In this document: in pieces, positions 37,680-47,475 of the stretch
Position numbering within the stretch: the stretch's first letter is position 1
Layout: each line of letters starts with the position of its first letter
Assembly: GCF_900101815.1 (NCBI RefSeq)
Contig: NZ_FNAO01000001.1
Location: 639,344 to 703,343 of the forward strand
DNA from: Pricia antarctica
GTDB lineage: Bacteria > Bacteroidota > Bacteroidia > Flavobacteriales > Flavobacteriaceae
Direction of reading: 5' to 3'
Length of the DNA stretch: 64,000 nucleotides
Program-made: the position numbers and the translations under genes
Notes under the pieces: generated by a model
What the model was told of the DNA's origin: nothing
Seen by the model: the letters and a program-made list of their open reading frames with translations, nothing else
Database searches by the model: none

Positions 37680-39476
37680 TTAATCATTCAATTTCAATAC
37701 CGCCATAAAAGCCTCCTGCGGAATCTCTACATTTCCGACTTGGCGCATCCGTTTCTTTCCTTTTTTCTGCTTCTCCAAGAGTTTTCGCTTTCGTGAAATA
37801 TCGCCGCCATAACATTTTGCGGTAACGTCTTTTCGGAGGGCCTTTATCGTTTCACGGGATATGATTTTCGCGCCGATAGCGGCCTGAATAGGAATATCGA
37901 ACTGTTGTCTAGGGATGAGTTCCTTTAACTTTTCACACATTTTCTTCCCGATGTTCTGCGCATTGTCGAAATGGATCAGGGCTGAAAGGGCATCGACCGG
38001 TTGGGCGTTCAACAGAATGTCTACCCGTACCAATTTTGATACGCGCATACCACTAGGCGCATAATCAAAAGACGCATAGCCTTTGGAAACCGTTTTTAGA
38101 CGGTCGTAAAAATCGAATACGATTTCTGCCAAGGGCATATCGAAGGTCAGCTCGACCCGCTCCGTGGTGAGATAGGTCTGATTGGTAATAATGCCCCGCT
38201 TTTCGATACAGAGAGACATGACATTGCCGACAAAATCGGCCTTGGTAATAATGGTCGCTTTGATATAAGGTTCTTCGACACGGTCTATGCCCGATGGGTC
38301 GGGCAGATCACTGGGGTTGTTTACGATTAAGGGTTTTTCGGGATTTTTTCTGGTAAAGGCATGGTAACTAACGTTCGGTACCGTGGTAATTACGGTCATA
38401 TCGAACTCCCGTTCCAAGCGCTCTTGAATGATTTCCATGTGTAGCATCCCCAGAAATCCACATCGGAATCCGAAGCCGAGGGCGGCGCTGCTCTCGGGCT
38501 GAAAGACTAAAGATGCGTCGTTCAGTTGCAGTTTTTCCATGGACGAACGAAGCTCTTCAAAATCTTCGGTGTCTACGGGGTAGATGCCGGCAAAAACCAT
38601 AGGTTTGACATCCTCAAAACCTCCTATGGGATTTTTAGTGGGATTTGCGGCGTCAGTGATGGTATCGCCCACTTTTACCTCCCGGGCATCCTTGATGCCG
38701 GTAATCAGATAGCCGACATCGCCGGCTTTTATGCTTTGCTTTGGATGCTGGGTCAGCTTTAGGGTGCCGACCTCGTCCGCGAAATAATTTTTATTCGTGG
38801 CGACGAACTTTATTTTCTGTCCTTTTTTGATTTCGCCGTTGATGACCCTAAAATAAGTCTCCACCCCGCGAAACGGATTATAAACGGAATCGAACACCAA
38901 GGCTTGCAAGGGTTCATCAAGAATTCCTTTTGGAGCGGGAATTCGATCGATTATGGCGGTCAATATTTCTTGTATTCCTAAACCGGTCTTCGCACTGGCG
39001 GGAATTACATCCTCATGGGTACATCCCAATAAATCAACAATATCATCGGTAACTTCCTCGGGGTTGGCACTGGGCAGATCGACCTTGTTCAGTACCGGAA
39101 TGATTTCCAGATCATTTTCCAAAGCTAAATAGAGGTTAGAAATGGTCTGCGCCTGAATACTCTGTGCGGCATCGACTACCAAAAGCGCTCCCTCGCAGGC
39201 GGCAATGGATCGGGAAACCTCGTAACTGAAATCGACATGGCCCGGAGTGTCGATGAGGTTCAAAACATAGGGTTCGCCATTGTGCATGTAATCCATCTGT
39301 ATAGCATGGCTTTTAATAGTAATGCCGCGCTCGCGCTCGAGATCCATACTATCCAAAAGCTGCTCCTTTTTTTCACGGTCGGTCACGGAGCCCGTAAAAT
39401 CGAGAAGGCGGTCGGCCAAGGTGCTTTTGCCATGGTCGATATGGGCGATAATACAAAAATTACGGATATTCTTCAT
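37680..39476 (-). CDS. lepA: Elongation factor 4 (back-translocating GTPase LepA)
   Basis: The 598-residue GTPase binds ribosomes and affects translocation. The start is the ATG read from 39476 ([23 protein letters not shown]). A ten-residue longer form would overlap the -7 box at 39504-39511, so it was rejected. Motifs: G1 [10 protein letters not shown]3 DTPGHVDF, G4 NKVDLP, then EF-Tu domain 2, EF-G-like domains and the LepA-specific C-terminus ([23 protein letters not shown]). Length is as usual. Confidence 0.96.
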   Translation of the reverse strand: MKNIRNFCIIAHIDHGKSTLADRLLDFTGSVTDREKKEQLLDSMDLERERGITIKSHAIQMDYMHNGEPYVLNLIDTPGHVDFSYEVSRSIAACEGALLVVDAAQSIQAQTISNLYLALENDLEIIPVLNKVDLPSANPEEVTDDIVDLLGCTHEDVIPASAKTGLGIQEILTAIIDRIPAPKGILDEPLQALVFDSVYNPFRGVETYFRVINGEIKKGQKIKFVATNKNYFADEVGTLKLTQHPKQSIKAGDVGYLITGIKDAREVKVGDTITDAANPTKNPIGGFEDVKPMVFAGIYPVDTEDFEELRSSMEKLQLNDASLVFQPESSAALGFGFRCGFLGMLHMEIIQERLEREFDMTVITTVPNVSYHAFTRKNPEKPLIVNNPSDLPDPSGIDRVEEPYIKATIITKADFVGNVMSLCIEKRGIITNQTYLTTERVELTFDMPLAEIVFDFYDRLKTVSKGYASFDYAPSGMRVSKLVRVDILLNAQPVDALSALIHFDNAQNIGKKMCEKLKELIPRQQFDIPIQAAIGAKIISRETIKALRKDVTAKCYGGDISRKRKLLEKQKKGKKRMRQVGNVEIPQEAFMAVLKLND

Positions 39477-39503
39477 AAAGGGGTCAACTGCTTTGATAGC
39501 CTG

Positions 39504-39511
39504 CAAAGATA
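39504..39511 (-). promoter_or_regulatory. -7 box (TATCTTTG) of lepA
   Basis: On the minus strand TATCTTTG fits TAnnTTTG. It lies 28-35 bp before the lepA ATG and decides against the longer start at 39506. Confidence 0.55.
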
Positions 39512-39693
39512 GGTTATTTTAGAGTGTTGACATCGTCCTTTTTCTTTGCCTTATTTTTCTGGCTTACATCCCAGTCATACTATGCCGTAGAGGTCACGGG
39601 CAAAATTTTCTAAAAAACATACGACATGCGTAGGATTTTACTTAGAAAATAGTAGTTTTACAATGCCCTGGCTTAGAATCAATTGCCCCCATC

Positions 39694-42093
39694 GTGAAAA
39701 ACCTATTTTACCCCTTTTTCCTCAGTTTGTACTCCATCGGTATGCTTTCAGCTCAGGAATATAGTATATCCGGATCGGTCAAAAATTTGGAGAACGAGGC
39801 AATCCCCTACGCTAATGTGCAGCTTTTGAACGTTGCCGATACCACTTTGGTGAACGGCACATCCTCTGAAAACAACGGCAATTTTGAAATCGAAGGAGTA
39901 GCGAAAGGCAGCTATCTTATCAAAGTTAGCTATATCGAAAACGAATCGGCGCTCAAAAAAATAGACGTAAATGGCGATGTCATTCTAGAACCGATACAGT
40001 TGAACGAAGAGGCACAAACTTTGGATGAAGTAGTGGTGACCTCCCAAAAGCCCAGATTGGAAAGAAAGGTCGACCGGCTCGTTTTCAATATCGAGAATAC
40101 GGCAATGAGCGATAACGATATTTGGGACGTGCTTAAACGCACCCCCAATGTGATTATCGTAAACGATAAATTGACCGTAAAGGGCAGCAGTGCCGTGGGC
40201 ATTTTAATCAACGGGCGGAAGGTAAACTTGCCCAAGGAGGATATCATCAATCTTTTATCGGGCACTTCGGCCAGTGATGTAGAGGCCATCGAGGTCATTA
40301 CCAACCCACCGGCAAAATACAGCGCCGAAGACGGCATACTTATCAATATCCGAAAAAAAAAGAACTTGGTGGCGGGATATAACGGTGCTGTATACAATAG
40401 ATATAAGCAAGGAATACTTCCGAAGCACAGCATAGGCACCGATCATTATTTCAAGGGAAAAAGAACGGGATTTTCGGTCAACTACAGCTTTAACCATGAT
40501 AGAGAGGTCGTTACATATACCGACCTCACAAATTTCATAGAAAACAACTCCGTCGTTTCAACCTGGACGGCGGAACAAGACAACCTAAAACGTAGTAAAA
40601 AACATAACATTTCCGCTTTTTTCGACTATGATTTTGATTCAAAAAACAAATTGAGCCTTTCGACGATAACGATTTACCAGCCCGAAGAAACACTGTTTTA
40701 TGATACAGAAACGGCGATTGTCGGCGATACGCTATCCGGTTTCAATACCATCAACGATTCGGACGTACGGCAACTGAACACCTCCTATTATTTGGATTAT
40801 GTACATGAGCTCGGAAAGGAAGGAGCCGAAATTTCCTTTAATTCACATTATACCTATTACGATTACGAACGCGGACAGGACCTGAAAACGGTTTTTCTTG
40901 GTTTGGATGGAAACCCCGCCGGCCGAAACGACTTCTCCACGGATTCTGGACAGCGTATCGATCTTTACAGCGTACAGGGGGATTACCTAACCCCATTAGG
41001 CGAATCGGCCAACTTCGCGTCCGGTTTACGATATGCCGGGATTACCTCGGAAAGTAAAGTGGCCCAACAGGGCTTTGACAGCGATAGGCCGGGTGTCGAC
41101 CCCATGGAGACAGGAAATTTCAGCTACGACGAATCGATTTTTGCCGCTTATGCCTCTTATAGTGCCAATTGGGATAAATGGAATTTCAAATCGGGACTGC
41201 GCGCCGAATATACCGAGACCAATGGCAAACTCGATGTTGGTACACAAAGCAGAAAAAATAATTACCTAAAGCTTTTCCCTTCATTTTCGTTGCAATTTAC
41301 ACCCAACGAAAAACACGATTTTAATCTTTATTATTACCGAAGGATAGAAAGACCTAGATACGACGACATCAATCCTTTTTTGGTTTTTCAGAGTAATTTC
41401 TCGACCGTAGAGGGCAATCCTGACCTTCAACCTGCGACGCGCCACTATCTGGCTGGCGGCTATACCTTTAAGAGCAGCTATACGGTCGAATTGTTCTATA
41501 AACACATAAATAACGGACTGGGCGATCTGATTTTTCAAGACAATGATCTTCGCTTGCTGAGATTTATCAGTTCCAATCTCAAAAGGAATACCAGCTATGG
41601 CATCGATTTATTAATAAATAAGGATGTTACCGATTTTTGGAACTGCTTTCTCGTGGCCAGTTTTTTCGATGAAACGGTAGCCTTCGATAACTTAGGGACT
41701 AACAGATTAGTAGAAAACCAAATGTTCACCTGGCTTGTAAGCACCAGCAACGCTTTTAGCTTTTTAAGGGATAAGTCTTTGACCGCCGACCTTACTTTTT
41801 TATACACGGGGCCTAAGCTTTCCCAAAATTTGAGATACGACGGCTTTGGTTCCTTGAGTCTCTTGTTCAGAAAAACACTATGGAATAAAAAAACAAGCAT
41901 TTCTTTGGGTGTCGAGGATATATTCAATCAGGGCAACGAGTTCACTACCCGAAACTACCTTGACCAAAGCGGCACTTCGCTACGCAGGGCCGAGAACCGT
42001 TTGTTCGTTTTTGGCCTCCGTTACAAATTCGGCAATACAAAAATCAGGGACAATTACAAATCGAGGAATACCGATGAGGGCGATAGGCTCTAA
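39694..42093 (+). CDS. Outer-membrane beta-barrel receptor (TonB-dependent-like, OMP_b-brl_3 family)
   Basis: This 799-residue protein starts at GTG 39694 (signal NLFYPFFLSLYSIGMLSAQ). Residues 22-105 are a carboxypeptidase-regulatory-like domain (YSISGSVKNLENEAIPYANVQLL). A plug-like domain (about 110-215) with LDEVVVTSQKP and VEVITNPPAKYSAED follows, then a long beta-barrel ending RYKFGN. The start of the mature part is typical of SusC-like or RagA-like receptors, but no TonB box is clear. Such proteins import large nutrients or form porins. It is monocistronic; the dusB gene follows. Confidence 0.85.
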   Translation: MKNLFYPFFLSLYSIGMLSAQEYSISGSVKNLENEAIPYANVQLLNVADTTLVNGTSSENNGNFEIEGVAKGSYLIKVSYIENESALKKIDVNGDVILEPIQLNEEAQTLDEVVVTSQKPRLERKVDRLVFNIENTAMSDNDIWDVLKRTPNVIIVNDKLTVKGSSAVGILINGRKVNLPKEDIINLLSGTSASDVEAIEVITNPPAKYSAEDGILINIRKKKNLVAGYNGAVYNRYKQGILPKHSIGTDHYFKGKRTGFSVNYSFNHDREVVTYTDLTNFIENNSVVSTWTAEQDNLKRSKKHNISAFFDYDFDSKNKLSLSTITIYQPEETLFYDTETAIVGDTLSGFNTINDSDVRQLNTSYYLDYVHELGKEGAEISFNSHYTYYDYERGQDLKTVFLGLDGNPAGRNDFSTDSGQRIDLYSVQGDYLTPLGESANFASGLRYAGITSESKVAQQGFDSDRPGVDPMETGNFSYDESIFAAYASYSANWDKWNFKSGLRAEYTETNGKLDVGTQSRKNNYLKLFPSFSLQFTPNEKHDFNLYYYRRIERPRYDDINPFLVFQSNFSTVEGNPDLQPATRHYLAGGYTFKSSYTVELFYKHINNGLGDLIFQDNDLRLLRFISSNLKRNTSYGIDLLINKDVTDFWNCFLVASFFDETVAFDNLGTNRLVENQMFTWLVSTSNAFSFLRDKSLTADLTFLYTGPKLSQNLRYDGFGSLSLLFRKTLWNKKTSISLGVEDIFNQGNEFTTRNYLDQSGTSLRRAENRLFVFGLRYKFGNTKIRDNYKSRNTDEGDRL

Positions 42094-42106
42094 TTTTGTA
42101 TTTTTG
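42091..42106 (+). promoter_or_regulatory. Two overlapping -7-like boxes before dusB
   Basis: TAATTTTG (42091-42098) and TATTTTTG (42099-42106) both match TAnnTTTG and lie 23-38 bp before the TTG start codon of dusB. The first overlaps the stop codon of the receptor gene. The -33 element is unclear. Confidence 0.4.
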
Positions 42107-42128
42107 CACTCCTTAAAATTGAATAGGT

Positions 42129-43127
42129 TTGCCCAAAATAGCCGACATACAACTTCCCGATTTCCCACTTCTGCTCGCCCCGATGGAAGACGTCAGTGAC
42201 CCGCCCTTCCGTGCTTTGTGCAAGGAACAAGGTGCCGATGTGGTGTATACGGAATTCATATCTTCAGAAGGTCTGATCCGCGACGCCGCCAAAAGCGTCA
42301 TGAAATTGGATATCTACGAAAGGGAACGCCCGGTTGGTATCCAGATTTTTGGCGCCAATTTGGATTCGATGCTGCAATCCATCGAGATCGTTGAAAAATC
42401 CAATCCCGATATCATCGACATCAATTTTGGGTGTCCCGTTAAAAAGGTGGTCAGCAAAGGGGCCGGAGCAGGCATTTTAAAGGATATCGATTTGATGGTC
42501 TCCCTGACCAAGGCCATGGTCGAACGAACCCATCTTCCCATTACGGTGAAGACCCGTCTCGGATGGGACGATACCTCCATAAAAATCGTGGAGGTTGCCG
42601 AGCGTTTACAGGATGTTGGCTGCAAGGCTATTGCGATACACGGCCGTACGCGCGCCCAGATGTACAAGGGCAATGCCGACTGGAAGCCCATTGCCGAGGT
42701 TAAGAACAACCAACGTATGCATATTCCGGTATTCGGCAACGGTGATATCGACACTCCCGAGGCCGCCATGCGCATGCGTGACGAATACGGCCTGGACGGT
42801 GCCATGATCGGCCGTGCCAGCATCGGTTATCCTTGGTTTTTTAGGGAAGTCAAACACTTTTTCGAGACCGGTACCCACGCCGAGCCGCCCACTATGGAAG
42901 AACGGGTCGAAGCTGCCCGCCGCCACCTACAAATGGCCATAGCTTGGAAAGGCGAAAAACTTGGTGTTTTCGAGACCCGTCGCCATTACACGAATTACTT
43001 CAAGGGCATTCCCCATTTTAAGGAATACCGTATGAAGATGGTTACCAGTGACGAATCCGCCGACGTCTTTGCCGCGTTCGATGAGGTGATGGAGCGATTC
43101 GGGGATTTTGAGTTCGCCGAAACTTAG
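42129..43127 (+). CDS. dusB: tRNA-dihydrouridine synthase B
   Basis: The 332-residue flavoenzyme reduces uridines in tRNA D loops. The start is TTG at 42129 (MPKIADIQLPDFPLLLAPMEDVSD); the ATG at 42183 would remove the conserved LLAPM FMN-binding start. Motifs: APMEDVSDPPFR, DINFGCPVKKVVSKGAGAG with catalytic Cys, VKTRLGWDD, AIHGRTRAQMYKG, and GNGDI. The helical C-terminal domain has HYTNYFKG. It is convergent with the LolC/E-like gene. Confidence 0.93.
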   Translation: MPKIADIQLPDFPLLLAPMEDVSDPPFRALCKEQGADVVYTEFISSEGLIRDAAKSVMKLDIYERERPVGIQIFGANLDSMLQSIEIVEKSNPDIIDINFGCPVKKVVSKGAGAGILKDIDLMVSLTKAMVERTHLPITVKTRLGWDDTSIKIVEVAERLQDVGCKAIAIHGRTRAQMYKGNADWKPIAEVKNNQRMHIPVFGNGDIDTPEAAMRMRDEYGLDGAMIGRASIGYPWFFREVKHFFETGTHAEPPTMEERVEAARRHLQMAIAWKGEKLGVFETRRHYTNYFKGIPHFKEYRMKMVTSDESADVFAAFDEVMERFGDFEFAET

Positions 43128-43148
43128 ATTTCTGTCGCAACAACTTCC

Positions 43149-44342
43149 CTAAGCGGCAATTAATTTTTTCGTAATTCGACTACTGGCAATTTTAGAGGCA
43201 ATTATCCCTAAAACCATAATGGTAGCGAGAACGATTGCCACGTTGATCAACTGATATTCCACAGGATAGGCCAACGAGGGCGTAATCTTTAACCAACCGA
43301 AGGCCAATTGTGACCAGATGAGCAGAGAGGCCAGGGCAACGCCAATGATGCCGCCGGTGGTCGTCACCAAAATCCCCTGGACAAAATAGATACGCCGTAA
43401 TTTTTTGATGGTTACGCCCAGATTGAACAGTGTTTTGGAATTCTGTTGTTTGTCCAATATCATCATAATGATTGCGCCGACCACATTGAAGAGGGCGATG
43501 ATAAGTACAAGTGTAAAAATAAGGTAGGTCGCCAAATTTTCGGTGTTCAGCATCCTATGTAGTGAACTGTTGAGTTCTTGTCGGTTTTTTAGGATGATGT
43601 TGTTTCCTAAAATTGCGGTAATTTGACTTTTTAGTGATGTAATATCTGCAGCACCATCCAACTTGAAATTAATGCCTGAAATTAAATTGCTGTCTTTATC
43701 CAACAGCTTTTGCACGGAAGATAAATCCGCAAAAACGTATTTTTTATCGAGATTCTCCTCTATTCCATAAATCCCGCTTAGCACGAGTGGTTTTGTTTTG
43801 ATATCCTGAAAGGTGATGGAGCCTTTGCCCGGTTTTAGAGCCATGATGACTATCGGACTTCGGTATTGATTGACGGTAGTCCCCAAAATATTCGCAACCC
43901 CGATACCTGCGACCGCATCCTGTTGGTTGATACGCCAAGTACCGTAAAGAATAGTACTATCGACGCCGGTCACTTTGTTGTAGCTGGAATCCACTCCTCT
44001 AATGGAGGCTATGAAGCCTTTCTCTTTATGCTTTAAGTACATTCGTTCCTCCAATTCTTTGGCGTAGGAGGTTACACCATCAATCTGTTGTAGTTTTTGT
44101 TCTTGTTCGGGAGAGAGGGTAAAGAACTTTCCGGTTATAGGAACGGCTTTTAAATCTGGATCGAAAGTGCTGCTGAAGGACAGGCTAAAGGTTTTTAATC
44201 CCGCAAAGCCGGATAGTACTATAAAAAGGGCCGCCGAACCTATCACGATGACCAAAAAGGTAATGAAATTGATAACGTTCACCGCATTTTGGCTGCTCTT
44301 GGAGCGCACATAACGTTTGGCGATGTAGAACGGAAAATTCAA
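43149..44342 (-). CDS. ABC transporter permease (LolC/LolE/FtsX family)
   Basis: The 397-residue inner-membrane protein has an N-terminal helix (FITFLVIVIGSAALFIVLSGFA), a large periplasmic domain (about 50-255, MacB-PCD like) and three C-terminal helices (about 265-390; e.g. YLIFTLVLIIALFNVVGAI). Family knowledge: such permeases pair with an ATPase to extract lipoproteins for transport to the outer membrane, or to drive export. No ATPase gene is adjacent. It starts 26 bp after the rbfA stop and is probably cotranscribed with it. Confidence 0.88.
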   Translation of the reverse strand: MNFPFYIAKRYVRSKSSQNAVNVINFITFLVIVIGSAALFIVLSGFAGLKTFSLSFSSTFDPDLKAVPITGKFFTLSPEQEQKLQQIDGVTSYAKELEERMYLKHKEKGFIASIRGVDSSYNKVTGVDSTILYGTWRINQQDAVAGIGVANILGTTVNQYRSPIVIMALKPGKGSITFQDIKTKPLVLSGIYGIEENLDKKYVFADLSSVQKLLDKDSNLISGINFKLDGAADITSLKSQITAILGNNIILKNRQELNSSLHRMLNTENLATYLIFTLVLIIALFNVVGAIIMMILDKQQNSKTLFNLGVTIKKLRRIYFVQGILVTTTGGIIGVALASLLIWSQLAFGWLKITPSLAYPVEYQLINVAIVLATIMVLGIIASKIASSRITKKLIAA

Positions 44343-44368
44343 GACAGCATGGGTTTAAAAACAGAGGT

Positions 44369-44761
44369 TTAGATTTTTTTCCTTTTGGCCAATAAATCCC
44401 GATTTTCAATCGGATTTTCATCGCCCTTCAAAGACTTTTCTATGTTTTCTATATAATCCAACGAATCATCCAAAAAAAAGGATAGTTCTGGCACCCTTCG
44501 CAATTGGTGTCGGGTGCGCTGCGCCAATTCATGTTTGATCAAGGGTTGGTTCGAAGTAATACCCTCGATGATTTCTTGCGCGTTTTTGTTCGGAAAAATG
44601 CTGAGATAGACCTTGGCCAAAGAAAGATCAGTGGGTACGGACACTTTGGTTACGGAAATCAAAGTTCCCTTCAACCCCCCGTCAATAGCGGAACGTTGCA
44701 GAATATCCGCAATATCCTCTTGTATAACGCCTGCAATCTTTTTCTGTCGTTGTGTTTCCAT
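44369..44761 (-). CDS. rbfA: 30S ribosome-binding factor A
   Basis: The 130-residue KH-like protein binds the 30S subunit and helps 16S rRNA 5' maturation. Family motifs: ETQRQKKIAGVIQEDIADIL at the N-terminus, the ISVTKVSVPTDLSLAKVYLS strand and the RTRHQLRRVPELSFFLDDSLDY region. The typical length is about 120-130. It is upstream of the LolC/E-like permease, a common Bacteroidota arrangement. Confidence 0.93.
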   Translation of the reverse strand: METQRQKKIAGVIQEDIADILQRSAIDGGLKGTLISVTKVSVPTDLSLAKVYLSIFPNKNAQEIIEGITSNQPLIKHELAQRTRHQLRRVPELSFFLDDSLDYIENIEKSLKGDENPIENRDLLAKRKKI

Positions 44762-45029
44762 AACGCAAAAATACGGAGAATTAAACGTATTTTAGTGGAA
44801 GAGACAAGTCCCCTTATTCGGGCCGTTACCGGCATTGTGAACTTTGTGCGAAAATTATTCGGTTTAAACGTGTACTGGTCTATAAGTCGAGAGTCTCAAT
44901 AACCATGAGTCATGAAAATTTAATTCTTTCAAGATGGGTTGATAGACCGTCTGTTTTATGGGGGAAGTCTAGATGCAAGTACTCTTGGATTATCCGGCTC
45001 ACCTTAACTAAGGCGTATACCTTTTAAAA

Positions 45030-45431
45030 TTGAAAAAACTAGAACACATCGGCATAGCGGTACGGGATCTGGAAGCTTCCAATACCCTGTATAAAAAACT
45101 GCTGGGAACGGCATCCTATAAAACGGAAGAAGTAATATCCGAAGGGGTTAAAACGTCTTTTTTTAGGATGGGCGATAGTAAAATCGAGCTTTTGCAAGCC
45201 TTGGACAAAAATAGCCCAATAGCCCAATTTTTGGAGAAGCGGGGAGAGGGGGTGCACCATATCGCTTTTGCGGTCGACGATATTAAAGTCGAGGTGGAAC
45301 GCTTAAAATCAGAAGGATTCACCGTTTTGAACGAAGAGCCGAAAAGGGGGGCGGATAATAAATTGGTCGTTTTTTTGCATCCCAAAAGTTCTGGCGGGGT
45401 GCTTGTAGAGCTATGTCAAGATATTCCGTAA
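45030..45431 (+). CDS. mce: Methylmalonyl-CoA epimerase
   Basis: The 133-residue vicinal-oxygen-chelate enzyme interconverts (S)- and (R)-methylmalonyl-CoA. The start is TTG at 45030 (MKKLEHIGIAVRDLEASN). Metal ligands are seen in KLEHIGIAV (His), IELLQALD (Glu or Gln), GVHHIAFAV (His) and VLVELCQ (Glu). It operates in propionate/methylmalonyl metabolism. Length is normal. The next feature is the tRNA gene that carries the mobile element. Confidence 0.9.
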   Translation: MKKLEHIGIAVRDLEASNTLYKKLLGTASYKTEEVISEGVKTSFFRMGDSKIELLQALDKNSPIAQFLEKRGEGVHHIAFAVDDIKVEVERLKSEGFTVLNEEPKRGADNKLVVFLHPKSSGGVLVELCQDIP

Positions 45432-45482
45432 TATTGAGAATGGATCGCAAATAGTGGCTTTTCTAATAACCTGAAAATTACT

Positions 45483-45512
45483 TTGCCCGTTGACGGCAAA
45501 TACTTAAATTTG
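45483..45512 (+). promoter_or_regulatory. tRNA promoter (TTG - 19 bp - TAAATTTG)
   Basis: TTG at 45483-45485 and TAAATTTG at 45505-45512 match the flavobacterial -33/-7 pair with 19-bp spacing. The tRNA starts 21 bp later. Confidence 0.6.
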
Positions 45513-45533
45513 CCTTCACTTTTGAAAAAAGCC

Positions 45534-45607
45534 GGTCCTATAGCTCAGTTGGTTAGAGCACCTGACTCATAATCAGGTGGTCCCTGGTTCGAGCCCAGGT
45601 GGGACCA
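45534..45607 (+). tRNA. tRNA with anticodon CAT (elongator Met or Ile2)
   Basis: The 74-nt cloverleaf has acceptor arms GGTCCTA and TGGGACC, D arm AGCTCAGTTGGTTAGAGC, anticodon arm CCTGACTCATAATCAGG with CAT at 45568-45570, and T arm CCTGGTTCGAGCCCAGG. The anticodon is read as Met, or as Ile if modified by TilS. I cannot choose with certainty. Its 3' end is the probable attachment site of the adjacent mobile element. Confidence 0.9.
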
Positions 45608-45620
45608 CAAGTAAAATCAG

Positions 45621-45652
45621 GGCTTCGAGGCTTTTTAGCTTCGAAGCTTTTT
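45621..45652 (+). terminator. Terminator-like hairpin after the CAT tRNA
   Basis: GCTTCGAGGC and GCTTCGAAGC pair around a TTTTTA loop, followed by six T residues. It lies 14 bp past the tRNA. Confidence 0.6.
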
Positions 45653-45655
45653 TCA

Positions 45656-45677
45656 TTTGCACGCAATTTGCACGCAA
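45656..45677 (+). repeat. Tandem 11-bp direct repeat near the presumed attachment site
   Basis: TTTGCACGCAA occurs twice without a gap (45656-45666 and 45667-45677), about 50 bp past the tRNA. It may be an arm-type binding site for an integrase or excision protein. This is inferred from position only. Confidence 0.5.
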
Positions 45678-45719
45678 AAACAGGCCTACCTTCCATCCAT
45701 TAAAAGTTTATCCATATTG

Positions 45720-46190
45720 ATTTTTTTGTAGTTAAATTTCAGCAAAGTGGAAGCAAACCTGTTCAAACAACAGCTGGTTCTTGATTAAATCCCATCGATT
45801 AAGGCACACACCAATATCCGAAAAATATGATTTCGTTACTATACCCCATATACTATCGATACCCTGAAATCGAAAATAGGGGATTGAACAAATGGCGGAC
45901 ATTGTCTCTCCAGTCATAATAAGAATAAACCTTATCCATGGGGTAGCCTACTGCACCCATTCCCTCAGCACATTGCCGCTCCATTCCGCTACTCTCCATT
46001 CAGGGCAAAGAGCTTCGTACCAAAATCTTGAACACTGGCCCGAATTTTAGGATTCCCTCCTGCTCATCCCACACTTATATAGAATCATAGGCGTTTGTCA
46101 TATCCAAAGTACCGCATTCTTCCTCTAAAATCCGGACCAGAGTCCGCTTCACCTGAATTTCGTCATTTCGTTTTGTTCCGCTTCAAGAGG
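45720..46190 (-). pseudogene. Decayed coding sequence at left end of element
   Basis: On the minus strand, protein-like segments appear in different frames, separated by stop codons: a stretch with NAYDSI then a stop then VWDEQEG; a segment with YPMDKVYSYYDWRDNV; and a 61-codon frame from 45917 to 45732. None is a full gene. I read this as a relic, but no family can be named. Confidence 0.3.
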
Positions 46191-46586
46191 GTTGGATATT
46201 TCACCGTTCGGGGTTTTCGACCTGCTGCCCGAACCGCCACCGTTACCTTTTTTTGATGGCAAAAAAACAACATCCGTACTTGGACGGCGGCATAAACCGT
46301 TACACTACGCTTCCGCTGTGCTCCAGCTACGTTCCACTATTTATACGCCTTACCAAGCCCGGATATTGTATCACATAAAGCAACAAAAAAAGGTAACGCC
46401 ACCGGCCCTATGGGAAGTAGATCAAAAACAGGAACCATGAAATCATATCGAATCCTCAAAAATGAAGCGGAACAAAAGTTAAAGAACAAAAAGAAGGAAA
46501 ACGCTCCGGATATAATAAGTAAATCAGTTTTCAATGCCTGTGCGATGGTCGTACGGGTACCATATAAATCCTTAAATATTTTAATC

Positions 46587-46943
46587 ATGAGTACACTCAG
46601 GAACAAAGTCCAATTAATTGGCAACGTGGGGAACGAACCCGAAACGACCGTATTGGAAAGCGGTAAAAAAGTAACCCGTTTTTCGTTGGCCACCAACGAA
46701 AATTACAGGAACGACAAAGGCGAAAAGGTGCAGACTACCGATTGGCACAATATCGTGGCATGGGGAAAGACCGCAGAGATTATCGAACAGTATGCTGGCA
46801 AGGGCAAACAGATCGCGGTCGAAGGCAAACTTACCTCACGCAATTACGAGACCAAGGAAGGCGAAAAACGCTATATCACGGAAGTCGTCGTTAACGAGCT
46901 TGTACTGTTGGGTTTCAAAGGCGATAGCGAAAAGGCTGCCTAA
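46587..46943 (+). CDS. ssb: Single-stranded DNA-binding protein
   Basis: The 118-residue protein starts at ATG 46587 (MSTLRNKVQLIGNVGNEPE) with a typical OB fold: LIGNVGNEPETT, VTRFSLATNENYRN, TDWHNIVAWGKTAEI, YAGKGKQIAVEGKL, YITEVVVNELVLL. It lacks the long acidic C-terminal tail of chromosomal SSB and is short, as in plasmid or element copies. The frame extends upstream without homology. A hairpin terminator follows. It protects single-stranded DNA during conjugative transfer. Confidence 0.93.
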   Translation: MSTLRNKVQLIGNVGNEPETTVLESGKKVTRFSLATNENYRNDKGEKVQTTDWHNIVAWGKTAEIIEQYAGKGKQIAVEGKLTSRNYETKEGEKRYITEVVVNELVLLGFKGDSEKAA

Positions 46944-46958
46944 CGTGAACTGAAACGG

Positions 46959-46995
46959 AGAGGGCAAGACCCGGCAAGGTCAAGCCCTCTTTTTT
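46959..46995 (+). terminator. Terminator of ssb
   Basis: Stem AGAGGGC / GCCCTCT with an 18-base loop and a T run, 15 bp after the stop codon. Confidence 0.7.
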
Positions 46996-47014
46996 AACTT
47001 TTAAAAACAAAAAA

Positions 47015-47401
47015 ATGGAAACACAGATAAGCCCATCGGAACTAAGGAACAACCTCGAAACCTTTACGGGTACGGAAACGTTCCACAGCATACCGCTCTT
47101 GAACACACGGTTTACGGACGGTATCAAATATTTAGCGGATGTAGCGAATTGCTTTTGGTTGGTAACGGACGTATCGGTCATCGCCAAAAGCCTGATGGAC
47201 CGCAGCTATTTCGTTACCATCGACTTTAAAAAACTGTCGGAGGACCAGCAGGATGCCATCGGTTACGAGGCGATAATCGAATATGGCGACGGGAACGGGA
47301 ACGTATTGGAGACGCACAAATACCATTCTACGGATTTTCCGCTGGACAAGTTGCGCCTATTTTTTACGGACGGTACCTTATTGCTACCGAGCGAACACTA
47401 A
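47015..47401 (+). CDS. DUF6876 family protein
   Basis: The 128-residue soluble protein (METQISPSELRNNLETFTG...) matches the pattern of DUF6876: FTGTETFHSIPL, YTDGIKYLA-like (here FTDGIKYLADVANCFWLVTDV), and a C-terminal LRLFFTDGTLLLPSEH. Family members are common on mobile elements of Bacteroidota and have no known function. It is flanked by its own terminator and stands as a single-gene transcript. Confidence 0.8.
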   Translation: METQISPSELRNNLETFTGTETFHSIPLLNTRFTDGIKYLADVANCFWLVTDVSVIAKSLMDRSYFVTIDFKKLSEDQQDAIGYEAIIEYGDGNGNVLETHKYHSTDFPLDKLRLFFTDGTLLLPSEH

Positions 47402-47408
47402 AAATCAA

Positions 47409-47445
47409 AGAGGGCGGTTCCTGTCGAAAGTAGCGCCCTCTTTTT
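47409..47445 (+). terminator. Terminator of the DUF6876 gene
   Basis: Stem AGAGGGCG / CGCCCTCT with a T run, 8 bp after the stop. Confidence 0.75.
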
Positions 47446-47475
47446 CATCACTATCAACTCTTAAAATCAAAAGCA

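Noticed and set aside
46192..46440. 82-codon proline-rich frame before ssb
   Set aside because: Several overlapping frames are equally open here and none has a recognisable family; may be a leader region of ssb.
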